From assembly GCA_002449785.1 (NCBI GenBank), contig DJXP01000026.1, forward strand, positions 1-29,773: a stretch of 29,773 bases of DNA, in the 5' to 3' direction. Below are positions 23,661 to 29,773 of this stretch, one piece after another. How positions within the stretch are numbered: position 1 is the stretch's first letter; every line of letters begins with the position of its first letter. A model generated the notes under the pieces. That model saw only the letters and a list, made by a program, of their open reading frames with translations, was not told the origin of the DNA and searched no databases. The position numbers and the translations under genes were made by a program. The stretch is from Clostridiales bacterium UBA7001 (GTDB taxonomy: Bacteria > Bacillota > Clostridia > TANB77 > CAG-508).

Positions 23661-24164
23661 ATGAATAAAATACAAGGATTTGGTTTATTATTAAATTTAA
23701 TACTATATATCATTATTACATTACCTATTAGGCTTTTATCATTTTATAAAAAAATATATAAAAATCCTAAAAAATTCATATTAATACTTATTATAAGTAT
23801 TATCTATTTTGCTAGTATTTCTATATTACTATATAAATTTCCATATAGTTATTTTGAACTTTTTACTAATATTAATGGAATAATAAATTATGGTGTATAT
23901 GCATTTAAAATATTGTTTTTAAGTAGTAGTTTCTATTCTATAAAATTACTAATTCCAAAATATTTAAACTTAATACACAATAAAAAAATAGCAATTTTAA
24001 AATTACAAATTTCTAAAATCACTATTTTAATATTATTATCTATTATTAATTATCTATTATTTAATACAAAAGGTATATTATTTACTATACCATTAGTAGA
24101 CTTTATTTACTCACTTATCTATTTATACCTTTATATTAAAAATATTATTATTCTTCAGAAATAA
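23661..24164 (+). CDS. Hypothetical 167-aa membrane protein
   Basis: Extremely hydrophobic and Ile/Leu/Tyr-rich, with four to five probable membrane helices: residues about 6-25 (LLLNLILYIIITLPI), 38-58, 78-95, 118-133 and 140-162. Basic loops lie between. I do not recognise a family. GGAGGAGAT lies directly before the ATG, partly adjoining a palindromic repeat. It is divergent from mraZ, and its 3' end overlaps by 17 bases the 3' end of the opposite-strand thioredoxin-fold gene. The extreme AT content fits the host, so there is no sign of transfer. Confidence 0.7.
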   Translation: MNKIQGFGLLLNLILYIIITLPIRLLSFYKKIYKNPKKFILILIISIIYFASISILLYKFPYSYFELFTNINGIINYGVYAFKILFLSSSFYSIKLLIPKYLNLIHNKKIAILKLQISKITILILLSIINYLLFNTKGILFTIPLVDFIYSLIYLYLYIKNIIILQK

Positions 24165-24726
24165 CATTATCATTATCATATAATATTTCTAAATTAGCTT
24201 CTAATGCATCTGTTGAAGTAAATCCAGATTTAGCATTAAATACCTCATTTTTTCTATTTATATATATCATAGATGGAAGTTCTTCGACATTATACTTTTC
24301 TTGAGCTAGCCCATCTACATCATAATAGATATCAATTGATAATTTTTCTTTTATTTTTTTGCTAACATTTTGTGATGTACTTATCATATAAAAATTAATT
24401 ACATCATTATAGTTTTTATATAAACTTTCAACTTTTTCAAGAACTGCTACTGAATCTTCATTCTCTTCATTCCAAAATAATAGCATTACTGGTTTACCTT
24501 TAGAGTCTGAAAGTTTAACTTCTGTTCCATCTTCTTTGTATATTACAATTTCTCCATATTCTACATCTTTTATATCTTTTGTTTTAGATTCTTCATCTAT
24601 TACAGTATTAGCCATATTATTTGCATTTTTATTTCCAATATTATAAAGCAAATTTCCTATAAGAATAATAATAACACAAATAGCTACACATATTCCAATT
24701 ATAATAAATATTTTTTTCTTGTCCAT
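24148..24726 (-). CDS. Membrane-anchored thioredoxin-fold protein lacking the CXXC site
   Basis: An N-terminal anchor (KKKIFIIIGICVAICVIIILIG) followed by an extracytoplasmic domain of about 150 residues with a TlpA/ResA-like layout: VKLSDSKGKPVMLLFW, then helices, then a YNVEELPSMIYI strand holding the cis-Pro motif. The position that is WCxxC in active enzymes reads FWNEENEDS, with no cysteine, so the domain cannot do thiol-disulfide exchange. It may be a binding or structural relative. AAAGGAGG lies 27 bases before the ATG, with a 6-bp hairpin in the gap. It is encoded just downstream of the ComEC-like gene on the same strand, and overlaps the opposite-strand gene tail to tail. Confidence 0.8.
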   Translation of the reverse strand: MDKKKIFIIIGICVAICVIIILIGNLLYNIGNKNANNMANTVIDEESKTKDIKDVEYGEIVIYKEDGTEVKLSDSKGKPVMLLFWNEENEDSVAVLEKVESLYKNYNDVINFYMISTSQNVSKKIKEKLSIDIYYDVDGLAQEKYNVEELPSMIYINRKNEVFNAKSGFTSTDALEANLEILYDNDNVISEE

Positions 24727-24761
24727 ATTTTATCTACTTGAAAACAAGTATTACCTCCTTT
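24727..24761 (-). promoter_or_regulatory. Ribosome binding site split from its start codon by a hairpin (second case)
   Basis: On the minus strand AAAGGAGG (24761-24754), TAA, then TACTTG-TTTT-CAAGTA (24750-24735), then eight bases to the ATG. The linear spacing is 27 bases; with the hairpin folded about 11 remain. The frame upstream of the ATG has a stop, so an earlier start is excluded. Confidence 0.6.
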
Positions 24762-24814
24762 GTACTTTTTTATAAATTTTATCAATAATCACATAATTTG
24801 TAAATAATAAAAAA

Positions 24815-25795
24815 CTATCCATCAAAACTAACATCTATTTTTACAACTTCATTTTTTTCACCATCACTAATTATTTGAAGTGTTCCATCCAAATCTGTTC
24901 TATAAATGTTACTACCAATATTCTCTAATCTTTCTAATACATTCTCTTTAGGAAGTTCATAATCATTTTCCTTGCCAACAGAAATAACAGATATTTCAGG
25001 CAACACTTGATTCAAGAATTCTTGGGATGTACTAGAATTAGAGCCATGATGACCTACTTTTAAAACATCTACATCATTCCATGTTCTACACTCTTCATTT
25101 GCAATTTCAGCATCTGCCATAAATAAATATTTAAGTGTTCCATAAGATAATTCTAAAGTAATAGAACTTTCATTTAAATTTTCAGGTTCATCATTACTTA
25201 CTCCCATAACTTCAAGTCTACCATTTCCTAGTAAAAACTCGTTCCCTACTTCAACTCTATTTATAGGAATATTCTTATTTGATAATGAAGAAATAAGTCT
25301 TGTATAGAAACTAAAATCATTTGAAGAACAAAATGGCATATAAAAATTGCCAATATCAAAATTATCTACTATATAGCTCATTCCACCTAAATGATCTTCA
25401 TGTGCATGTGTCCCAATTAAATAATCTATTCTTTCGATTCCTAAACTTTTAATTCCTTTAACAATATTTTTACCATCATATGTATTTCCAGCATCAACTA
25501 AAGTAACTATGTTGTCACATATAATTAATGTAGAATCAGCTTGTCCAACATCAAAAAAAATAATATTCATTTTGCTATTATCAATGTTTATATTGCCTGC
25601 AAAACCAGCTTCAATTTCTACTTTTTCTCTTTTTATATTTTCTTCTTGTACTTCATTTTGCTCAATAACTTCATCTTTTAATTCAATACCTAAAAAATTA
25701 CGAATGCTACTTTCTGATTCTATTACTAATAAAACTATAAATATGATTATTATAACAAAAACTACTCTATTTAATATAACCTTTATTTTTTGCAT
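24815..25795 (-). CDS. ComEC/Rec2-type metallo-beta-lactamase-fold hydrolase, membrane-anchored
   Basis: One N-terminal anchor (VVFVIIIIFIVLLVI), then a metallo-beta-lactamase domain of the stand-alone ComEC-like group: FFDVGQADSTLI, VDAGNTYDG, the metal-binding HAHEDHLGGMSY, FMADAE, and VGHHGSNSS. The first motif of the beta-lactamase fold is normally HxHxDH, satisfied here as THAHEDH. The channel part of ComEC is absent, so it is a secreted-side hydrolase and not the DNA-uptake channel; the natural substrate (nucleic acid or other phosphoester) is unknown. Length 326 aa. AAGGAA precedes the ATG. It is probably co-transcribed with the thioredoxin-fold gene 88 bases downstream. Confidence 0.9.
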   Translation of the reverse strand: MQKIKVILNRVVFVIIIIFIVLLVIESESSIRNFLGIELKDEVIEQNEVQEENIKREKVEIEAGFAGNINIDNSKMNIIFFDVGQADSTLIICDNIVTLVDAGNTYDGKNIVKGIKSLGIERIDYLIGTHAHEDHLGGMSYIVDNFDIGNFYMPFCSSNDFSFYTRLISSLSNKNIPINRVEVGNEFLLGNGRLEVMGVSNDEPENLNESSITLELSYGTLKYLFMADAEIANEECRTWNDVDVLKVGHHGSNSSTSQEFLNQVLPEISVISVGKENDYELPKENVLERLENIGSNIYRTDLDGTLQIISDGEKNEVVKIDVSFDG

Positions 25796-25839
25796 AATAA
25801 ATTCCTTATAATAAAACTATTTTATGTATTTTTAACACA

Positions 25840-26934
25840 TTAATCTTTATAAACCTTTCTTTTATCAGTAAAATCTATCTTAGCAAATTCATATGGTTTC
25901 ATCCATCTCTTTCCATAAAAGAACATTGAAACCTTTTCAGGTGCAATCATATTAAAATTATATGTACTAGCCATTTTTTTCTTTCTAGAATTAGAAGGCA
26001 AACTATTATAATATGCTTCATCTCTGGCAATATCTTGTGCAATCAATAAGGTAGAATTTAATCCTTTTTTATCTGCATTTCTATATTTATATCCCAACCA
26101 ATATGGATATATATTTCCCATAACTTCTGCTATTTCATGTTCAGTAACAATTTCTAAATAGCTTTTTTCTGTAAGAAAACTATAAATTTCTTTATCTGCC
26201 ATAAATTTAATAAAACCATGAAACTCTTCTCTTTGTTTTTGGGTCATTGAATTTTTATATGGAAACATAGGTTGATGAACAAGTTGATGAGCCAAATATG
26301 AAATAATTTTATTTGGATTTTTTTCTCCTTTTTTACTAAAAAATAATGCTGTATTAGTTTTTGATAATGGATACATTCTATGAGTATTTACATTCGGATA
26401 CATTATAAATACTTTAACTTTTCCTTTTTTTTCTGGAACATATCCTAAAATATCATATATATGACTAGTTACAACTTCTTCATTGCTTTTCCATATAGCT
26501 TCAATTGAATTCTTATACTCAGTAGTTTCTTTTATTATTTCTCGCAACCTCTTGTCTTGTGATAACATTTCAAAATCATTAACAAAATCATCTATTATAA
26601 ATAAATAGTCATCAGATAAGTCAAATTCATATTTTAATATATTTGTTATTCTTTGTTTTAATTCATCACCTTTGCAAAATGAAAATGCTGGTACTAGTGC
26701 TTCACAGAAATTGCTTCCATCCTTTTTTACCAATTTACTATTTTTAAATAAATACGGATATTTTTTCATAAATCTATTAATTATAGGTGAAGCATTTATT
26801 ATTCTTTGAGCCTTATATTTTTCTCTTTTTTCAGGATTTTTTCGAGTATAAATTCTTGCTTTTATATCTTGTCCTATAATATTACATATCACTGCATTCT
26901 CATTAACAACAAAACTCATATTCGATTGTTTCAT
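25840..26934 (-). CDS. Unknown 364-aa protein with an HQLVH motif, possible metalloprotein
   Basis: No firm family. The middle has SYLAHQLVHQPMFPY, an HxxxH arrangement like the zinc-binding helix of gluzincin peptidases, but with Gln in place of the catalytic Glu. About 45 residues later comes EHEIAEVMGNIYPYWLG, which could provide a third acidic ligand and resembles motifs in protein families of inactive or altered peptidases. The N-terminal part is basic and helical. No signal peptide, so probably cytoplasmic. The start is set at the seventh codon of the longest frame because AGGAGG lies six bases ahead of it. It lies upstream of the ComEC-like gene on the same strand. Metal binding is inference. 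Confidence 0.7.
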   Translation of the reverse strand: MKQSNMSFVVNENAVICNIIGQDIKARIYTRKNPEKREKYKAQRIINASPIINRFMKKYPYLFKNSKLVKKDGSNFCEALVPAFSFCKGDELKQRITNILKYEFDLSDDYLFIIDDFVNDFEMLSQDKRLREIIKETTEYKNSIEAIWKSNEEVVTSHIYDILGYVPEKKGKVKVFIMYPNVNTHRMYPLSKTNTALFFSKKGEKNPNKIISYLAHQLVHQPMFPYKNSMTQKQREEFHGFIKFMADKEIYSFLTEKSYLEIVTEHEIAEVMGNIYPYWLGYKYRNADKKGLNSTLLIAQDIARDEAYYNSLPSNSRKKKMASTYNFNMIAPEKVSMFFYGKRWMKPYEFAKIDFTDKRKVYKD

Positions 26935-27098
26935 TTTAATCCTCCTATACATGTATTTACATTTATAGTTATATACTACAATAGAAATTCAATTATTAAA
27001 TAAAAAATAACACTTAGCATTATTATTTTACCATATTTTGTAACTAAAATAAATGATTTTATGTGAATTTTTTGTAATTTTAGCGATTATGGTTACAA

Positions 27099-28067
27099 TT
27101 AAATACTTATATAAATTAAACTTGCTAAATATGATAAATAAGATACAACATATGCAAGCCCACTCATTCTTGAAATTTTATTTTTTTCTCCTACAAATGG
27201 TATTATGCTAAGTGCAATCATACCCATCATTAAAATTATTATGTCTTTATTATATGAAATAGAATATTCAATTGGATTAATTAGCGCTGTTGCACCTACA
27301 ATTAGAACTATATTAAAAATATTTGAACCTATGACATTACCTATTGCCATATCAATTTCATTTCTAATTGTCGCAGTAATTGAAGTAATTAATTCTGGCA
27401 AACTCGTGCTAAAAGCTACTATTGTTAGACCTATAATTTTTTCACTAATTCCTAAACTAGTTGCAATAGCTGAAGCACTATCTACTACAAAATCGCCCCC
27501 AAACTTAAGCCCAATTATACCAACTATAATATTAAATATTGTGCTAAATAAAGAAATCTTCTCTTTTCTAGTACTTGTATATAGCCCTATTTCCTTGATT
27601 TCTGTATTATTTTTTTTTGCCATATAGATATTATATATAATAAATAAAATACAACAAATTACGAGTATTAAACCTTCAGCCTTAGTAATAATCTTGTAAT
27701 TTCCATTATTTCCTAAAATATATAATAATGCAGTTAAAAATATTACAAGTGGTATCTCTAATCTTACTGTTTCATTTTTAAATTTAAGTGGCTTTATAGC
27801 AGCACATATTCCTAAAATAAAAAACAAGTTAGAAATATTGCTACCAACAACATTTCCTATTGCAATATCTGAATGATGATTAATTGCTGAATTTAAACTA
27901 ACAATTAATTCTGGCATTGAAGTTCCTATAGATACAATAGTAAGTCCAATAATTATTTGAGGAATATTTAGTTTTTTAGCTATATTACTTGAGCCTTTAA
28001 CTAAGTAATCTGCACCTTTTATTAACAGTACAAAACCTATTATCATAAGAAATATATTTATAATCAT
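27099..28067 (-). CDS. CaCA-family sodium/calcium exchanger (YrbG-like)
   Basis: A 322-aa integral membrane antiporter with the two inverted alpha-repeats of the family: GLTIVSIGTSMPELIVSL early and GLTIVAFSTSLPELITSI in the second half, each carrying the ion-binding G/S-T-S-x-PEL core. GNVVGSNISN and GNVIGSNIFN follow each repeat. Roughly ten membrane helices. It exports Ca2+ (or a similar cation) in exchange for Na+ or K+; the exact ion is not shown. The start is set at the internal ATG preceded by AGGAGG; the longer frame adds 29 codons that lack a ribosome binding site and precede the family start. Divergent from the DUF445 gene with a 91-base shared region. Confidence 0.95.
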   Translation of the reverse strand: MIINIFLMIIGFVLLIKGADYLVKGSSNIAKKLNIPQIIIGLTIVSIGTSMPELIVSLNSAINHHSDIAIGNVVGSNISNLFFILGICAAIKPLKFKNETVRLEIPLVIFLTALLYILGNNGNYKIITKAEGLILVICCILFIIYNIYMAKKNNTEIKEIGLYTSTRKEKISLFSTIFNIIVGIIGLKFGGDFVVDSASAIATSLGISEKIIGLTIVAFSTSLPELITSITATIRNEIDMAIGNVIGSNIFNIVLIVGATALINPIEYSISYNKDIIILMMGMIALSIIPFVGEKNKISRMSGLAYVVSYLSYLASLIYISI

Positions 28068-28086
28068 TTTTCCTCCTTTTGAGCCA

Positions 28087-28115
28087 TTGATTTTTATGAA
28101 TAAAATTTGTATAAT
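28087..28115 (+). promoter_or_regulatory. Promoter of the DUF445 gene
   Basis: TTGATT (28087-28092), 17 bases, TATAAT (28110-28115), in the divergent region with the exchanger gene. The start point near 28122 gives a leader of about 37 bases with AAAGGAG. Confidence 0.75.
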
Positions 28116-28158
28116 ATATGAACAATAATTAAATGAAAATAATAAAAGGAGCAATAAT

Positions 28159-29058
28159 ATGAACTATGCAATAATTATTAGACCTTTAATTGGTGCCGGA
28201 ATTGGATATGTAACAAATTGGATTGCCGTAAAAATGATGTTTAGACCATTAAATACATGGCATATAGGTAAACTAAAAATTCCATTTACTCCAGGTATTA
28301 TTCCAAAAAACAAAGAAAGAATTGCCGAATCTATCGGAAACACTATAAGCAAAAGTCTATTAACTGAAGAAACATTAAGACTAAGCTTATTATCAGATGA
28401 TGTAAAACTTAAAATCAAAAATAACCTTATAACTTTTTTTAACAATAGTTCTGCAGAAACCTCTACTACTATTAGAGATTTAATTTGTTCATATATAGAT
28501 AATAATACTTATGAAACTAGCATTATAAATATTACAAATTATGTATCAAATAGTATTTATGAAACTGTAAAAAAATCAAACATAGGAGATATTGTTGCAG
28601 AGCAAATTGAACTATCTGCAAAAGAAAAAATTAAGGGTTCATTCTTAGGTGTTTTGGGTGGAAATGCCATAATATCATCAATTTCTGAAAATGCTTCACT
28701 TAAGATAAATGATTATATAGATAAAAATGGTCAAAATCTTATTAATAGTATGGTATCTACAGAAATCTCTAAATACACATCATATACTGTATCAGATATA
28801 TACAAAAACATTTCTAACTCTAATATTGATATTACTAATATTATTATGGATATATATGAAAAATTTATTCTTAACAAATTATCTGATTTACTTAAAACAA
28901 TAAACATCACAAAAATTGTTAGTGACAAAATTAATTCAATGGATACTCTAGAGCTTGAAAAAATAATATTAACAATTATGAAAAAAGAATTAAATGCACT
29001 TGTTAATTTAGGTGCATTAATAGGATTTATACTTGGTTTATTAAATCTACTATTCTAG
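28159..29058 (+). CDS. DUF445-family membrane protein (YheB-like)
   Basis: A 299-aa protein beginning with a hydrophobic segment (IRPLIGAGIGYVTNWIAVKM) and the typical DUF445 stretch MFRPL, then KIPFTPGIIPKNKERIAESIG, all signatures of this family. A long helical, charged middle follows, and a final membrane helix closes the protein (LGALIGFILGLLNLLF). Both ends are membrane-anchored, leaving the helical middle in one compartment. The biological role of the family is not established. AAGGAG lies eight bases before the ATG. It has its own promoter and ends in a bidirectional terminator shared with ldh. Confidence 0.9.
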   Translation: MNYAIIIRPLIGAGIGYVTNWIAVKMMFRPLNTWHIGKLKIPFTPGIIPKNKERIAESIGNTISKSLLTEETLRLSLLSDDVKLKIKNNLITFFNNSSAETSTTIRDLICSYIDNNTYETSIINITNYVSNSIYETVKKSNIGDIVAEQIELSAKEKIKGSFLGVLGGNAIISSISENASLKINDYIDKNGQNLINSMVSTEISKYTSYTVSDIYKNISNSNIDITNIIMDIYEKFILNKLSDLLKTINITKIVSDKINSMDTLELEKIILTIMKKELNALVNLGALIGFILGLLNLLF

Positions 29059-29070
29059 AAATGCAAAACA

Positions 29071-29110
29071 AAAAGCTATAAGCAGATTCTTCTAACTTAT
29101 AGCTTTTTTT
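29071..29110. terminator. Bidirectional terminator between the DUF445 gene and the ldh unit
   Basis: AAAAGCTATAAG (29071-29082) pairs with CTTATAGCTTTT (29096-29107), with a 13-base loop. T runs follow on both strands (TTTTTTT on plus; TTTTTGTTTT on minus). It ends both the plus-strand gene and the minus-strand ldh transcript. Confidence 0.9.
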
Positions 29111-29111
29111 A

Positions 29112-29189
29112 CTAGTTAAAACTTTCTTCATCTAATAGTGGTATAATACTTATAGCAGGTTCTTCATATGGATGAACTTCTATATTCAT
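29112..29189 (-). pseudogene. 25-codon remnant resembling the C-terminus of a small Nif3-like protein
   Basis: A short ORF immediately downstream of ldh, with TGGAG about ten bases before its ATG. Its product contains VHPYEEPAISIIPL, matching the HPYEEPAxDxxPL end of Nif3/YqfO-type proteins and of the small (about 100-aa) Nif3-like proteins. The rest of that family is absent, so this is most likely the surviving 3' end of a decayed gene that is still carried by the ldh transcript. A functional micropeptide is possible but less likely. Confidence 0.55.
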
Positions 29190-29204
29190 TTTAGTACTCC
29201 ATTA

Positions 29205-29773
29205 TTAATTTTCATTTAAAGATTTTCTTATAATTTCCATATTTTCTTTTAACACATTGCAACTATTGTCTAGTTTTTCTTGCTCATCTTGTGTTAGTTC
29301 AAGTGTAAGAAGTTCTCTTGCACCATTGCTATTTATAACTGCTGGTACGCCAACATAAATATCTTTATGTCCATATTCTCCATTTAAATATGCTGAAACA
29401 GTTAATATTTGGTTTGTATTATTCATAATGTTTCTAACAATTCTAGCGAGTCCTAATCCTATTCCATAGTATGTTGCTTTTTTTCTATTTATAATTTCAT
29501 ATGCTGCATTTTTTACTTCAGTATGTATTGTATCTAAATCTTCTAAAGGTTTACCTGCATCTTTCATTACATCTTCAACTTTTTTACTTCCTACATATGC
29601 ACTATTCCATGGAACAAAAGATGAATCCCCATGCTCTCCCATAATATACGCGTGAATATTTTTACTTGAAATGTTTAAATACTCACCTAATAAATATCTT
29701 AATCTTGCTGTATCTAAAGCTGTTCCTGAACCAATAACTCTACTAGTAGGAAATTTAGATACTTCTTGTACTA
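29205..29773 (-). CDS. ldh: L-lactate dehydrogenase, C-terminal part (runs off window)
   Basis: NAD-dependent reduction of pyruvate to L-lactate. The visible part (about 188 residues) begins at the right edge with VQEVSKFPTSRVIGSGTALD and continues LDTARLRYLLGEYL to the active-site histidine motif IMGEHGDSSFVPWNSA. After this come the substrate loop and helices, GLGLARIVRNI, and VGVPAVINSNGARELLTLEL. R in the LDTARLR motif and H in GEHGDS are the catalytic residues. The 5' end lies beyond base 29773. A fermentative lactate route fits an anaerobic Clostridia-like host. A 25-codon remnant and a terminator follow. Confidence 0.96.
   Translation of the reverse strand, partial: VQEVSKFPTSRVIGSGTALDTARLRYLLGEYLNISSKNIHAYIMGEHGDSSFVPWNSAYVGSKKVEDVMKDAGKPLEDLDTIHTEVKNAAYEIINRKKATYYGIGLGLARIVRNIMNNTNQILTVSAYLNGEYGHKDIYVGVPAVINSNGARELLTLELTQDEQEKLDNSCNVLKENMEIIRKSLNEN

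Noticed and set aside
27205..27627. 140-codon plus-strand ORF inside the cation exchanger gene
   Set aside because: Shadow of the hydrophobic CaCA gene on the other strand; the exchanger has both alpha-repeat motifs intact.

Overview
The window looks like a chromosomal segment of a very low-G+C Firmicute, most likely an uncultured anaerobic Clostridia-type bacterium. The evidence is AT-rich codon use, Gram-positive dcw gene order, strong AGGAGG ribosome binding sites, a MurE with the meso-DAP-type DNPR motif, and an L-lactate dehydrogenase. Species cannot be read from the sequence.

Most genes run on the minus strand. In transcription order these are: an edge-truncated L-lactate dehydrogenase with a 25-codon Nif3-like remnant; a CaCA cation exchanger, divergent from a plus-strand DUF445 membrane protein; a HxxxH-type putative metalloprotein, a ComEC-like metallo-beta-lactamase and a redox-dead thioredoxin-fold protein; and a division/cell-wall (dcw) cluster mraZ-rsmH-ftsL-pbpB-[alpha/beta hydrolase]-murE-mraY-ftsW-murG, followed by topA. 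Then come a G+C-rich foreign-looking cassette of two plus-strand orphan genes, trmFO, a five-gene locus of unknown function (two small/large paralogous pairs plus a 620-aa tandem-repeat protein), and rpsL at the left edge. murF, murD, ftsQ and ftsZ are not in the window.

The most striking observation is that topA and ftsW each carry one extra base that breaks an otherwise perfect reading frame. Both times the base is a C placed exactly before a glycine GGA codon, making CGG-A in the zero frame. Skipping that base restores a 704-aa TopA and a 383-aa FtsW with canonical ends. I found no other in-frame CGG codon in the native genes; the only others are three in the foreign cassette. This suggests +1 frameshifting at an unassigned or hungry CGG codon, although sequence error must be excluded.

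Other unusual structure: an array of ten TACAAAAG elements between mraZ and rsmH; three 10-bp-phased MraZ boxes; small GGGAC/GTCCC palindromes in several dcw gaps, some overlapping stop codons; a hydrolase gene bounded by inverted copies of a hairpin; a structured leader able to hide its own Shine-Dalgarno; and two genes whose Shine-Dalgarno is separated from the start codon by a hairpin.
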